This document shows positions 16,636 to 25,641 of a stretch of 36,627 bases of DNA, piece by piece (the first letter of the stretch is position 1; every line of letters begins with the position of its first letter). The stretch comes from Lentisphaeria bacterium (GTDB lineage: Bacteria > Verrucomicrobiota > Lentisphaeria > Victivallales > Victivallaceae): positions 1 to 36,627 of the forward strand of contig JAFTUS010000157.1 in NCBI GenBank assembly GCA_017466125.1. Direction: 5' to 3'. A model generated the notes under the pieces. That model was not told where the DNA came from. It ran no database searches and saw only the letters and a list, made by a program, of their open reading frames with translations. The position numbers were made by a program, and so were the translations under genes.

Positions 16636-18555
16636 TTATTTTGTTGTCTGTAATTCAAAAAGTGCAGTTTCACCCAATTTGAGAACTGTTGTAAATGTCG
16701 TGATATTCTCCCCGACCACCTTGCCGGAAATCAAGTCCGTAACCGTAGATGACTGCGGAAGCGTAATTTGTTTTTCGCCATCCGCAGAGGCATGAAGCAT
16801 CAGCAAATTGGAGGAAACAGAGCAGACATCATTACCGGAACAATAAATATGCACGCCATTTTCCCGGAAAATCGTCCGCAGTTCTTCCGGCGAAAAGTCC
16901 GCTATTGCCCGGTAAACGGAACGCCATGAACCAAAATCGATATCCGCACTTTCCGGCGTAAATCCCGGAGATTGCGGAACCATATCCCACTCGTCGTAAC
17001 GCCGGGGACTATCCATTTTCCACCCCGGATGATCCCATGTTTTCTGCGGCATAAGCATAGAGGGGATCTGTTTGAATTCAACACCGGTCAAATCGCGCAT
17101 GGCATCGACATAAGACATTTTATATTCCCGGTCAATGGCTCCGGCACCGCAAAAACTGACGAATGTCCTTTTTTCGCTCTGCAACTGCTTGAGAACCGCC
17201 CTCGCCTCCGGCGCAAGTGCCATACAATCACCGAGAATAATGACTTTGTATTTTTTCATCCGTTCATAATCCAGATCACAGGCACAGTAAAAATCAAAAG
17301 GCGCACCGGATTTCATCAAAGCCGGAATGGTCATCAGTTCAAAATTGACAGCTGCCGGAAATTGCCAGCGGGAATAATAATAATTGCCGCCGGGATCGGA
17401 AATGACTGCAACTTCAGAGACCCGCTGCGGCTCTGCCGCTGAAATATGCCGGCAGTATTGTACCAATTCACTGATTGTTTTCAAATACAGCGGATCACGG
17501 AACATTCCATGATCGACATCCATGATCCACTGTCCGACACAGTGGGTTGCGGCAAGTCCGTATTCCCGGCGGAGCATTCCGACCGCCAGTTCGGGCGTTT
17601 CGGCTTTAATCCTGTCTGTACCAAAAAATTCCAATTTCCCAAGCGTTGTACGGTCATCGGATTCATCCAGAAAGAGTTTTCCGTTTGCAATCAAACTGGC
17701 GGTGAATGTTCTGAAATAACCATCGCCGCCGCTGAAACGTCGCTTGTAAGAGTGGGGCGCACTCACGATATCCACGCAATCAAGTTTCAGAAACTTTTCT
17801 GTTGCAAAATGCGCTCCTGCGGTATGGTGACGTTCAGAGAGATAACCGTAAAAAACGGCAGTAAGATAGTCTGTTTCCTCTTTAACGATCCGGCAAAAAT
17901 GCTCTATGGCATCGACAGCGGCGGAGAAATAACACTCGTAATACTCATGATTGCGTGCCGCCGGAGCCGGAACGGGTCTGCCGAACCGTTTTGCCATTGC
18001 CGGACTGCTGTCCGGAATGCTTCCGTCATGCCACTGATGCCATTCTCCGCGGGGACCGCCTGCCACATGGATACCGGCGATCCGGTCGCCATAGGGGGCT
18101 TGCTTGAAATGACGCATCAACAGACGGAATGCCTCTCCCTGCTCTGCTTTCCATTTTTCCGAAGCAAATGATTCGTGGTAAGATGCGGTGATGCCCCGGT
18201 TGTAAGGAACATCATTGGCATACCGGATCACCTCATCGGGGTTCTCATCCAGCCACCAGTAAGGAGCGGTCACATAGATACGCGGAATGATGTATCCATC
18301 CGGCACAAGTTCGACAAAACGTGTAAGTTGTTCATCGTAAAAGGAAAAGTCATATTTCCCTTTGCCGATCCAATAAGGTCGGACGTCATAATCCCATGAG
18401 GCAAAACAGTCGAAAAGGGATATTCCCATTTTCCGGATCACCGGGAAATCAATTTCATCTACCTCTTTTGCCCAATAAAGAATGGGCGGAAAAAATTCTC
18501 CATCTTTGAAAAGTTGTGGAATTCCATTGATTTTTTTTACAGAAAACGGATTCAT
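16636..18555 (-). CDS. Cytoplasmic GH42-like glycoside hydrolase
   Basis: The protein has 639 residues from the ATG at 18555, preceded by AACGAGG. The GTG 24 bases upstream has no ribosome site. There is no signal peptide. The N-terminal barrel has the pattern FKDGEFFPPILYWAKEVDEIDFPVIRKMG, GGPRGEWHQW (likely acid/base Glu near 170) and KLFLDESDD (likely nucleophile Glu near 297). A Rossmann-like GH42 trimerisation segment follows (YKVIILGDCMALAP, about 440-560), then a small C-terminal beta domain. It probably cleaves oligosaccharides imported after outside digestion by the coupled large enzyme. The substrate is not readable from sequence. It ends 11 bp before the large hydrolase gene. Confidence 0.78.
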   Translation of the reverse strand: MNPFSVKKINGIPQLFKDGEFFPPILYWAKEVDEIDFPVIRKMGISLFDCFASWDYDVRPYWIGKGKYDFSFYDEQLTRFVELVPDGYIIPRIYVTAPYWWLDENPDEVIRYANDVPYNRGITASYHESFASEKWKAEQGEAFRLLMRHFKQAPYGDRIAGIHVAGGPRGEWHQWHDGSIPDSSPAMAKRFGRPVPAPAARNHEYYECYFSAAVDAIEHFCRIVKEETDYLTAVFYGYLSERHHTAGAHFATEKFLKLDCVDIVSAPHSYKRRFSGGDGYFRTFTASLIANGKLFLDESDDRTTLGKLEFFGTDRIKAETPELAVGMLRREYGLAATHCVGQWIMDVDHGMFRDPLYLKTISELVQYCRHISAAEPQRVSEVAVISDPGGNYYYSRWQFPAAVNFELMTIPALMKSGAPFDFYCACDLDYERMKKYKVIILGDCMALAPEARAVLKQLQSEKRTFVSFCGAGAIDREYKMSYVDAMRDLTGVEFKQIPSMLMPQKTWDHPGWKMDSPRRYDEWDMVPQSPGFTPESADIDFGSWRSVYRAIADFSPEELRTIFRENGVHIYCSGNDVCSVSSNLLMLHASADGEKQITLPQSSTVTDLISGKVVGENITTFTTVLKLGETALFELQTTK

Positions 18556-18593
18556 TTTAACCTCGTTATAACGATGCACCGACCGTTACGCTG

Positions 18594-18608
18594 CTCTCGC
18601 GGGGAGAA
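18594..18608 (-). repeat. GC-rich intergenic hairpin (copy 1)
   Basis: TCTC-GCGGG-GAGA lies in the 118-bp gap between the 18674-19231 gene and the GH42-like gene. It resembles the hairpin at 19271-19286 on the other side of the same gene. There is no T-run, so it is more likely an mRNA processing or stabilising hairpin than a terminator. Confidence 0.35.
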
Positions 18609-18673
18609 CAACGTATTCAGATAAAAGACAATATACAGCAGGAAAAATCCCTGGTTTTACGGAAGTTATATTT

Positions 18674-19231
18674 TTATTCAGTCGGGACAGCGTCTTTGTA
18701 TTCCACCTGGATATCACTGATAAGAAAGTGGGAGCCGCCCGGATAAGCGTTGAATTGAAAATATTGCAGATTTTTCAAATCCATTTTCCGGTCAACGATT
18801 TTGGAGCCGCCGTAGGGAAAAATGCGGAAATCAGACGCTTTCAGTTCAAACGTCTGCCATTCTCCGTTGAATTTCAGCGTTTTGTAATATTTTTCCGCAC
18901 CGGCTTTATCGGTTTCGACCAGCATAAGATCGATGCTTTTGCGTTTGGCATCGGGAAGACCTTTGATTTTGAAACTTACACTGACAAACTCTTTGCCCAT
19001 CTGCGGCATCTGTATACGGGAGTGACCGGAGGACGGGCGGAAATCGATTTCCATAACGCTTTTGTTATCCAGTTTCTCTGCGGAGAGAACAGTTTTGATC
19101 CCCTTCCCCAGCGGATACTGAAACCATTTGGCGGGTTTGGCATTGCCCTCAAAATCAAGAGCGGCTCCGGAAACTTCAGCACAGACAAACAGAGCAGATG
19201 CGGTAAATACAGCAAATAAAATCTTATTCAT
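18674..19231 (-). CDS. Secreted stand-alone beta-sandwich (CBM-like) protein
   Basis: The protein has 185 residues: a signal peptide (1-22) and one domain. By hand alignment it matches residues 23-187 of the 1379-residue hydrolase without gaps, with about 43 differences over about 160 positions. It stops at DAVPTE, exactly where the hydrolase passes to its linker (DAVPAAAENG). The shared domain looks like a carbohydrate-binding beta-sandwich (CBM or CIA30 type), so it may bind the same polysaccharide. AAAGGA lies about nine bases before the ATG. It could be a functional free module or the remnant of a longer duplicate. The intact signal peptide and ribosome site favour function. Confidence 0.75.
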   Translation of the reverse strand: MNKILFAVFTASALFVCAEVSGAALDFEGNAKPAKWFQYPLGKGIKTVLSAEKLDNKSVMEIDFRPSSGHSRIQMPQMGKEFVSVSFKIKGLPDAKRKSIDLMLVETDKAGAEKYYKTLKFNGEWQTFELKASDFRIFPYGGSKIVDRKMDLKNLQYFQFNAYPGGSHFLISDIQVEYKDAVPTE

Positions 19232-19270
19232 AGAAAAAATTCCTTTGTTTTCAGGATACGGTCATACAAC

Positions 19271-19286
19271 GTCTCCCGCGAGAGAC
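19271..19286 (-). repeat. GC-rich intergenic hairpin (copy 2)
   Basis: GTCTC-TCGCGG-GAGAC on the minus strand, between the pseudopilin stop and the stand-alone CBM-like gene. It lacks a T-run. It is similar in sequence to the hairpin at 18594-18608. Confidence 0.4.
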
Positions 19287-19301
19287 TTGATGACAATCCG
19301 G

Positions 19302-20015
19302 TCAGATGCCTTTGGAAGCATCTCCGATACAGTACATGCGGGGTACGTTGTGGCGTTCATCGTTTGTGACGATGGCAACCGTTTCCACGTGACCATCGAC
19401 AAAAGCGACCTGATTTTTCCAGTCGTGACGCCCATCGGCAGGATGTTCCCACGACCAGAATGCAGATTCCGTATCTCCTGCGTTATAAAAAGGATTGTAA
19501 TCAAAACTGGCTCCGTTACCGCGCCGCTGATCCGAAGTCAGAAGCGTAAGTGTCGGATTTTTGCATCTGGATACTTTTTTGATCTGCTGTATCAAACCAT
19601 AGACATTATAACTGTAACTCCAGTTGATATAACCTGCTTTCCGGACTGCTCCGTTACTGTCGGTTCCGCCGGTTGAGGCGGGGCAGATATAAACCTTTTC
19701 TGTCAACTGATTATCCGTTGCATTATCGACGATATCGACACTTGTATCAGTATTGCCCAAGTAAGGACGGGTCAGTCTCAAAAAGGCGTGTAATTGATTG
19801 GAAGGGGTTTTTCCCGGCTGAGTTGTTGTTGCAAAAAGGTCATCAAAATCCGCCCAGTAAAGCTGACTGGCGGAAGCGATTTGCTTTACATTGCTGACAC
19901 AGGCGGAAGTTCTGGCTTTCTCCCGGGCTTTATTCAAAGCGGGCAAGAGCATAGCGGCAAGGATTGCAATTATTGCGATTACGACCAAGAGTTCAATGAG
20001 GGTGAAGCGTCGCAT
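19302..20015 (-). CDS. Type II secretion-like pseudopilin with H-x9-DG motif
   Basis: The protein has 237 residues. The N-terminus [20 protein letters not shown] is the prepilin methylation helix, with Glu5 of the mature form present and an Arg rather than Gly before the Phe. A short ALNKAREKA heptad and a globular beta-rich part follow. Near the C-terminus [15 protein letters not shown] has His, nine residues and DG, the H-x9-DG signature common in Planctomycetes and Lentisphaerota, where such proteins occur in many copies beside sugar-use genes. No Shine-Dalgarno sequence lies before the ATG. Instead a palindromic operator covers the start codon. Its role may be display or secretion of the nearby hydrolases, by inference. 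Confidence 0.9.
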   Translation of the reverse strand: MRRFTLIELLVVIAIIAILAAMLLPALNKAREKARTSACVSNVKQIASASQLYWADFDDLFATTTQPGKTPSNQLHAFLRLTRPYLGNTDTSVDIVDNATDNQLTEKVYICPASTGGTDSNGAVRKAGYINWSYSYNVYGLIQQIKKVSRCKNPTLTLLTSDQRRGNGASFDYNPFYNAGDTESAFWSWEHPADGRHDWKNQVAFVDGHVETVAIVTNDERHNVPRMYCIGDASKGI

Positions 20016-20029
20016 AATATCAATTATGT
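20010..20029. promoter_or_regulatory. Palindromic operator site 1, over the pseudopilin start
   Basis: It contains CATAAT-NNNN-ATTATG (6-4-6 palindrome) within a 20-bp block that is repeated perfectly, in inverted orientation, at 20120-20139. It covers the pseudopilin ATG (20013-20015). This looks like a dimer-binding operator. Confidence 0.5.
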
Positions 20030-20091
20030 GAAGTCAGAATGAAAGATTTACCCTCAAAAAACCAAAAAAGGAAAACAAAGGAGACAAAAAA

Positions 20092-20232
20092 ATGGACGAA
20101 ACCAACCTCAAACAGCATAACATAATTGATATTATGCGAAGTTACAACCTGTCGCTGATAGTTAACGGCAATGAGCCGATTTTTCAAACCTCCCTGTTTT
20201 TATATAAATTCCAATTACTCTTAATAAGTTAG
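20092..20232 (+). CDS. Possible small ORF, divergent from the pseudopilin
   Basis: It would encode 46 residues starting MDETNLKQHNIIDIMR. The ATG has a very good ribosome site (AAAGGAG six bases upstream), which is the only strong argument for it. The second palindromic operator (20120-20139) lies inside it. It may be a leader peptide or the left-over start of a decayed regulator gene. Downstream, 20233-20353 is AT-rich with two copies of AAAAGATTTGAAA and no gene. Confidence 0.3.
   Translation: MDETNLKQHNIIDIMRSYNLSLIVNGNEPIFQTSLFLYKFQLLLIS
20120..20139. promoter_or_regulatory. Palindromic operator site 2
   Basis: This is an exact inverted copy of 20010-20029 (20 of 20 bases), centred 110 bp away. 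It has the same CATAAT-NNNN-ATTATG core, suggesting two operators that one regulator could bind together. Confidence 0.5.
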
Positions 20233-20353
20233 CACAAGTAAATAAAAAATCCAATATTTTTTTTAAAATTTCACAGCAAAAAGATTTGAAATACTGACAA
20301 AAGATTTGAAAAATTGATATTTCATCTTTTTACAGCGACGGTTCTCCGGAATG

Positions 20354-22414
20354 TTATTTCAGTTCAAACATAAAAAGTCTGTATTCCCATGCGGGAATGG
20401 AAATTTCTCCGCCATTCCACTCTGTTCCGTCTTGTGCCGTTACAGAAAGATGAGGCAACTGTAATTCAAAGCGGGTCGTTTCCGTTTTTCCGCTGTCGGC
20501 ATTTCCCAACAGCAGCAATGCTTTCTCCGGTGTGACGTAGAGGGCACTGCGGACATTGCCGTTGCTGACCGTGACCGGCTGCGGCTGCAATGTGGAATAA
20601 AAACGCAAATTTTCATATCCGAGTTTATCCAGTTCTTTGAATACGGCAAGGTAACTCTCCGGAACGGCCTGATGTTTGAATGCCGAGTAATACGGAACCG
20701 TATAGAAGTGGATGCCTTCCAGATGAGCGCGGGTGACAAATTTCTGCAATTCCATATCGTAATCGGGCGTTCCCTTGCAGAGGGCGGTGTAGTAACAGGC
20801 GATGCGGGCGATATGGTTGCCGTAGCGGAACACCTCGCCGAAACTTCCGTTGGAGGGGACCTCTTTGGTGAAGTTCGCATAGCCGCAGACATCTTCCATG
20901 GAAAGACCGGAATTACAGTAGTTCTCAAGTCCGATATAGGCATTTGAAGTGTTGTGAAGGATCACCAGACCGTCGTCCCCGACCAGTTCGCGGGTATAGC
21001 GTACCAGATCGATCATCTCATCCATGGAACTGTGGACTTTGCCGCCATCGTGTTCGGGATGATCGCAGTAACGGGGAGAGAGACCATCATAATAAGCCCC
21101 GTCAAAACCGTAACTCTCAATGACCTCCCTGACGTACTTTTTCAGGAAATCCTGATAAGGACTGCACATACAGCAGGCGATCCCGAAGATCCCCCCTGCG
21201 GTATGGTTGACCAGTTTCTGTCCTTTGGAAGTACGCGCCCAGAGTGCTTCGTTGCGGGCAAATTCCTCGCAGAGCGGGTGCAGTTCAAAGGGGTTGAAAT
21301 ACGGAATGATCTTCATACCGTACTTATGCACCAGATCAATGACTTCGCGGAAAGTCGCCTCTTCTTCCGGCGGATAGGGGTGAACGACGCCGTCCGGCCA
21401 GAAGAATGAGCCGTCGGGCCACACGCCCCGTCCGCTGGGGCTGTCGTGATGGTGTATGATGACCTGCGTGCCGTTTTCCGCCATCTGTCTGATCTCCTCT
21501 TCGGTCGCCCAGCGGCGGCCCTGACGGTAGCGCAGTACGGGCCATGTTCGCAAATAACGCCGGTCAGGACCATTGGCGGTATTGTTCGGAAAATTCAGAT
21601 AGAAGCCGAAACGATATTCTCCGGCGGGGTTGATATTTCCGCTCCACATTCCCATAAACGGCTCCATACCCATAATATGCCGATCGGGGGAGAAGCCTTT
21701 TTTGAGGAAGGAGCAGCGCGCCGCATCCGGAGCGGGGTTGAAAGCGTGCAGCCAATTATCAAATTTGGAGTCGATCGCCAGTTCCACGACTTCGGCATCT
21801 CTGCGGAAAATGCCAAGCTGCCATGCAACGTTCCAATCCACGAAGGGGGATTCGTATGAATCAAACGAACCGTATGTCGCCGGCCCGTTGGCGAAAACGT
21901 CCGAAAGCCAGGTATGGGCACTTTCGTTGACAAATGCGGTAACGGGGGATTTCTGGGCGGTCCAGCGGTCAAGTTCCGGAATGGTCTCCACATAGACTGC
22001 GCCAAAACGGTTGACAGAGGGAGTATTGTCGCCGCAGATGAAACGGCGTTCCACTTTATTGTGTCCTCTGAAGTAGGAATAAGTTGTTTCCACCGTGATA
22101 TTTACCGGATTATTATCCCGGTCGCGCATCCGTGCGACTGAACGGATACGCACTTCATCGCTTTGGGCTTTTTCAAGAAACAGCTGCGCCTCCTGATCCC
22201 AGTCATCCCGGTACATCTCCTTTGTCCAGACGGCGAACTGGTCATTCTGGCATCCGCACCAGATGGGGGCGGCAAGAATATTTTTATTCAGATTGTGGAA
22301 GAAACGGATGGAGACGATGCATCCCCCCTGCCGACTGTCGTGGATCACCTCCCAGCAGGAATTGCTGACGATGATTTCAGATCCAACTTCTTTTACTTGC
22401 AACGGAAATAACAT
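20354..22414 (-). CDS. Putative cytoplasmic glycoside hydrolase, (beta/alpha)8 barrel (GH31/GH36-like)
   Basis: The protein has 686 residues and no signal peptide. An N-terminal beta-sandwich (about 1-290) is followed by a barrel (about 300-600). Features resembling clan GH-D or GH31 enzymes are QVIIHHHDSPSGRGVWPDGS, KYGMKIIPYFNPFEL and SYGFDGAYYDGLSP, whose Asp near 440 is the likely nucleophile. SMEDVCGY near 507 may supply the acid/base. A small C-terminal beta domain ends the protein. It acts on an unknown alpha- or beta-linked sugar. AAGGGG lies before the ATG. It follows the ankyrin gene by 27 bp and precedes the pseudopilin after a 338-bp gap, which suggests part of the same polysaccharide-use region. 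Confidence 0.7.
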   Translation of the reverse strand: MLFPLQVKEVGSEIIVSNSCWEVIHDSRQGGCIVSIRFFHNLNKNILAAPIWCGCQNDQFAVWTKEMYRDDWDQEAQLFLEKAQSDEVRIRSVARMRDRDNNPVNITVETTYSYFRGHNKVERRFICGDNTPSVNRFGAVYVETIPELDRWTAQKSPVTAFVNESAHTWLSDVFANGPATYGSFDSYESPFVDWNVAWQLGIFRRDAEVVELAIDSKFDNWLHAFNPAPDAARCSFLKKGFSPDRHIMGMEPFMGMWSGNINPAGEYRFGFYLNFPNNTANGPDRRYLRTWPVLRYRQGRRWATEEEIRQMAENGTQVIIHHHDSPSGRGVWPDGSFFWPDGVVHPYPPEEEATFREVIDLVHKYGMKIIPYFNPFELHPLCEEFARNEALWARTSKGQKLVNHTAGGIFGIACCMCSPYQDFLKKYVREVIESYGFDGAYYDGLSPRYCDHPEHDGGKVHSSMDEMIDLVRYTRELVGDDGLVILHNTSNAYIGLENYCNSGLSMEDVCGYANFTKEVPSNGSFGEVFRYGNHIARIACYYTALCKGTPDYDMELQKFVTRAHLEGIHFYTVPYYSAFKHQAVPESYLAVFKELDKLGYENLRFYSTLQPQPVTVSNGNVRSALYVTPEKALLLLGNADSGKTETTRFELQLPHLSVTAQDGTEWNGGEISIPAWEYRLFMFELK

Positions 22415-22441
22415 ACTTGCCCCTTTCTTCAGCCATATTTA

Positions 22442-23728
22442 TTACCAGGCAAAACCGTTTTGGCGGAAGAAATCTGCCGTCTGCTTATCCAAACGATTTC
22501 TCCCTTTGAAATCATCGGAGAAAGAGAAACCCGCCTCCAAAATCATTTTAGCTATTTTCCGTTCCACAGCAGCTTTGGGGTCACGCTTACAGCCAAGCAA
22601 CAGGAAGTAGACCGCCTCTTCCACGCCATCACCGCTGACAGAAGCTCCTTTTTCAAGGAGATATTTGCAGATTTCATGCTCTTCTCTGGAAATATTGTGC
22701 GCAAGAAGAGTTCGCAGTTTTTTATCCCACACAATGGTAGATTCGACATCGAGTCCTTTTTCAATAAACGCCTTCATAGCGGCAAGATCAGCCCGGAGAG
22801 TCGCTTGCGGACCGATCAGGTTCAAATCGGCCCCGCGGCGGCACAGATATTCTGCGGCAGCAAAACTCATGCTGCGGGTCTCACTCAAATCGATTTCATT
22901 CGGGTCAACACCGGCTTCCAGCAGTGTGTCGATTTGTCCGAAAACCTTATCAAAATTACCGAAATCGTAAGAGATCTGAAGGGCATTGAAACGGGTTCTG
23001 GTATTTTTCAAGCGATTTTTCAAGCTGTTTTTATCGATATTCTGCTTGGTTGGACGAACGTTAAGATCCATCAGAAATAATGCAGCTTCCGTATTGTTTG
23101 CCAAAAAGTAGAAAGAGTGCGGTTTGTGTGATTGACGGTCAAAATTGGTTACGCCATGCGGATCGGCTCCTTTGTCAATAAGAAGCTGCAGGAACGACAA
23201 ATCATGTTTCCGTATCTGGGCACCGACATACATTGCCAAACCGAAGATACTCTCTTTCCTCTCCCCCTGATCCCAAATCGTGACTGCTTTGACATCGGCC
23301 CCCTTTGCAATCATAAGACGAGCCAAATCATACAAAGTTTTAATGAGTTCATTGGGGGAATATGAAGAATTCTTGCGATTGTAACGAGCGAAATCGAGAC
23401 AAAGCAATGCTCCCAACGGCGTCAGTTCATTTTTTCCGTTTTTAAAGATGAATTTGACGTCAGCTCCATTTTCAACCAGGTAGCGAACCACTTTATATTT
23501 TCCGCTTGCAATCATGGGGATAAGTAATGAAAACTGACACCCCTCAGCGGTATATATTTTCCCGGGAGAAATTTTCTCTTTCTGCAGATAAGAGATAATT
23601 TCATCCTCGGTATTATCTTGCGTGATTTTTTTCAACTCCTTGAGCATTTTTGTATCTTTGGCGGCAAGCGGCTGAATGGACACGGCTGCCGCACAGATAC
23701 TTAAAAAAACACAAATCGCTTTTTTCAT
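22442..23728 (-). CDS. Secreted ankyrin-repeat protein
   Basis: The protein has 428 residues. The signal peptide is about 1-23 (KKAICVFLSICAAAVSIQPLAAK). Degenerate ankyrin units follow: YLVENGADVKFI, LMIAKGADVKAV, LLIDKGADPHGV, LLEAGVDPNEID, CRRGADLNLIG, FIEKGLDVES and LLEKGASVSG. Such proteins act by protein-protein contact, here in the periplasm or outside. Partner and function are unknown. It lies between leuD (45-bp gap) and the GH31/36-like gene (27-bp gap) on one strand, with no obvious functional link to either. Confidence 0.8.
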   Translation of the reverse strand: MKKAICVFLSICAAAVSIQPLAAKDTKMLKELKKITQDNTEDEIISYLQKEKISPGKIYTAEGCQFSLLIPMIASGKYKVVRYLVENGADVKFIFKNGKNELTPLGALLCLDFARYNRKNSSYSPNELIKTLYDLARLMIAKGADVKAVTIWDQGERKESIFGLAMYVGAQIRKHDLSFLQLLIDKGADPHGVTNFDRQSHKPHSFYFLANNTEAALFLMDLNVRPTKQNIDKNSLKNRLKNTRTRFNALQISYDFGNFDKVFGQIDTLLEAGVDPNEIDLSETRSMSFAAAEYLCRRGADLNLIGPQATLRADLAAMKAFIEKGLDVESTIVWDKKLRTLLAHNISREEHEICKYLLEKGASVSGDGVEEAVYFLLLGCKRDPKAAVERKIAKMILEAGFSFSDDFKGRNRLDKQTADFFRQNGFAW

Positions 23729-23773
23729 ATTCTTATCTCCTGTGTTGAAAAACGGGCGCTGATATTTTATTGC

Positions 23774-24298
23774 TCAGTATTTGCTGTCAGCGTAGTTGAC
23801 CCAGCCGCCGGCTTTGACCAGTTCGAGGTCAAAAGGCCCGGCTGTGAAGGGATAACTTTTGCTCACTTTGCCATTGTTGAAAGTGAAGGTTTGATTTTCA
23901 AAATCAGTCGTCACTTCCGTTTCAGTTCCGGCGAACGTTTTGAAGAGTTCGTCGATGGTTTCGGGCGCAAGGCTGATCGCCATGAGACCGCAGTTGAACA
24001 TGTTCTGACGGAAAATACGGGCGAAGTTTTCAGCGATCACCAGATTGATGCCGTTGCACTCCAGCACCCAGGGGGCGTGTTCGCGGCTGGAACCGCAGCC
24101 GAAGTTGGCACGGGTGACGATAACACTTTTGCCTTCAATATCCTTCTTGGGGTCGAAACCTTCCATATTGAGGTCTTCCAGACAGTAGGGTTTGAGGGCG
24201 ATCTTGGTCAATTCGGTGAGGTATTTCGCCGGAATGATCTCGTCAGTATTGATATCAGAACGGTCGAGAAAGAGGACTTTTCCGTTAAAATTCTTCAT
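23774..24298 (-). CDS. leuD: 3-isopropylmalate dehydratase small subunit
   Basis: The protein has 174 residues from the ATG at 24298 (GGAG eight bases upstream). The in-frame ATG at 24355 lies inside leuC and has no ribosome site. The family blocks DRSDINTDEIIPAKYL, NFGCGSSREHAPW and NMFNCGLMAI are present. With LeuC it forms the isomerase that turns 2-isopropylmalate into 3-isopropylmalate in leucine synthesis. Its length fits the short subunits found in archaea and in many bacteria with the 430-residue LeuC type. It begins 13 bp after leuC. leuA and leuB are not in the window. Confidence 0.92.
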   Translation of the reverse strand: MKNFNGKVLFLDRSDINTDEIIPAKYLTELTKIALKPYCLEDLNMEGFDPKKDIEGKSVIVTRANFGCGSSREHAPWVLECNGINLVIAENFARIFRQNMFNCGLMAISLAPETIDELFKTFAGTETEVTTDFENQTFTFNNGKVSKSYPFTAGPFDLELVKAGGWVNYADSKY

Positions 24299-24311
24299 TT
24301 TCGTTTCTCCA

Positions 24312-25601
24312 TTATTTATCCTGAAACAGGGGGGAGTTGGTAATATATCCGGCAATGGCAGTTGCCGCCGCAGTTGCGGGGCTCATCAAGTGGACCATGC
24401 CGCCCTTGCCCATACGTCCGTTGAAGTTGCGGTTGGTAGTCGAGGCGCAGACTTCACCATTGGCAAGCACGCCGTTGCTCATGCCGAGACAGGCACCGCA
24501 GGTGGGATTGGTCACGCAGAAACCGGCATCCATGAAAACGGAGATGATCCCCTCTTCCAATGCACTGCGGAAAATCTTGGGCGTGGCGGGAGAGACGATC
24601 GCGCGCACATTGGGGCTGATACGTTTTCCTTTGAGGATCTCTGCGGCAATGCGCAGATCTTCCAGACGGCCGTTGGTGCAGCTGCCGATGTAGACCTGAT
24701 CGACTTTGGTGCCTTCCATTTCGCGGACACTCTTGACCTGATCGGGTTTGTAGTTGAATGTGACCATGGGTTCCAGTTCAGAAACATCCATTTCGATCAC
24801 CTTTGCATATTCAGCATCGGCATCCGGCAGGAACTTCTGATATTCGGCGAGAGCCGCCTCTTTGCTGGGGAACTCGTCTTTGATGAACTCCCAGAGGAAA
24901 TCCACCGTGACCATATCCGGATAACAGACACCGCAGGTGCCGCCCGCTTCGATCGCCATATTGCAGAGGGTCATGCGGGAATCCATTTTCATGGCATCGA
25001 TGACCGGCCCGGCAAATTCGATGACCTTGTCGGTCGCGCCGTTGACGGTAAGATTTTTGATGATGGCAAGGATCACGTCTTTGGCATAGACGCCGGGACG
25101 GAGTTCGCCTTTGAGTTCGACTTTGATGGTTTCGGGTTCGCGCATGGTGCAGACACCTTTGAGGATGCCCACTTCAAGGTCGGTCGTACCGACACCGGCG
25201 GCAAATGCGCCGAAAGCACCGTGCGTACAGGTGTGGGAGTCGCCCATGATAACGGTGAAACCGGGGCGGACAAAACCTTTTTCCGGGAAAATGGCATGAC
25301 AGACGCCGTTTTCGCCGATATCAAAGAAGTCCTTGATACCGTGGCGTTTCGCCCAGTCGCGGAGGGTCTTTCCCTGCTCGGCAGTCTTACTGTCTTTGGC
25401 GGGAGTAACGTGGTCGATCACGGCCTTGATTTTGGTCGGATCAAAGACGCGGTCCTTGCCGAGGGCGACCAGGTCATTGATTGCGATCGGCGTGGTGATT
25501 TCGTGGCAGAACACCCGATCGAGGGAGAGTACCCGCACGCCGTCCGCCGGACGGTCAACGGTGTGGGCATCGAAAATCTTTTGTGCTAAAGTTTTACCCA
25601 T
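24312..25601 (-). CDS. leuC: 3-isopropylmalate dehydratase large subunit
   Basis: The protein has 429 residues, the shorter LeuC type. Family blocks include VIDHVTPAKDSKTAEQ, GDSHTCTHGAFGAFAAGVGTTD and the iron-sulfur Cys sites in YIGSCTNGR and NPTCGACLGM. It is an aconitase-family enzyme needing a 4Fe-4S cluster, working with the LeuD subunit encoded directly downstream. A homoaconitase-like or methylmalate role cannot be excluded for this subfamily. AAGGAA precedes the ATG, and a promoter is at 25642-25670. Confidence 0.93.
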   Translation of the reverse strand: MGKTLAQKIFDAHTVDRPADGVRVLSLDRVFCHEITTPIAINDLVALGKDRVFDPTKIKAVIDHVTPAKDSKTAEQGKTLRDWAKRHGIKDFFDIGENGVCHAIFPEKGFVRPGFTVIMGDSHTCTHGAFGAFAAGVGTTDLEVGILKGVCTMREPETIKVELKGELRPGVYAKDVILAIIKNLTVNGATDKVIEFAGPVIDAMKMDSRMTLCNMAIEAGGTCGVCYPDMVTVDFLWEFIKDEFPSKEAALAEYQKFLPDADAEYAKVIEMDVSELEPMVTFNYKPDQVKSVREMEGTKVDQVYIGSCTNGRLEDLRIAAEILKGKRISPNVRAIVSPATPKIFRSALEEGIISVFMDAGFCVTNPTCGACLGMSNGVLANGEVCASTTNRNFNGRMGKGGMVHLMSPATAAATAIAGYITNSPLFQDK

Positions 25602-25641
25602 AATGCAATTCCTTACGTTGATTGACAGATAACATCGTTAT

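Noticed and set aside
20233..20353. Terminator after the GH31/36-like gene
   Set aside because: Only weak A-T pairing between copies of AAAAGATTTGAAA and its inverse, with no GC stem.
24299..24355. Upstream ATG start of leuD
   Set aside because: It lies within leuC and lacks a ribosome site. The ATG at 24298 has GGAG and matches the family's usual N-terminus.
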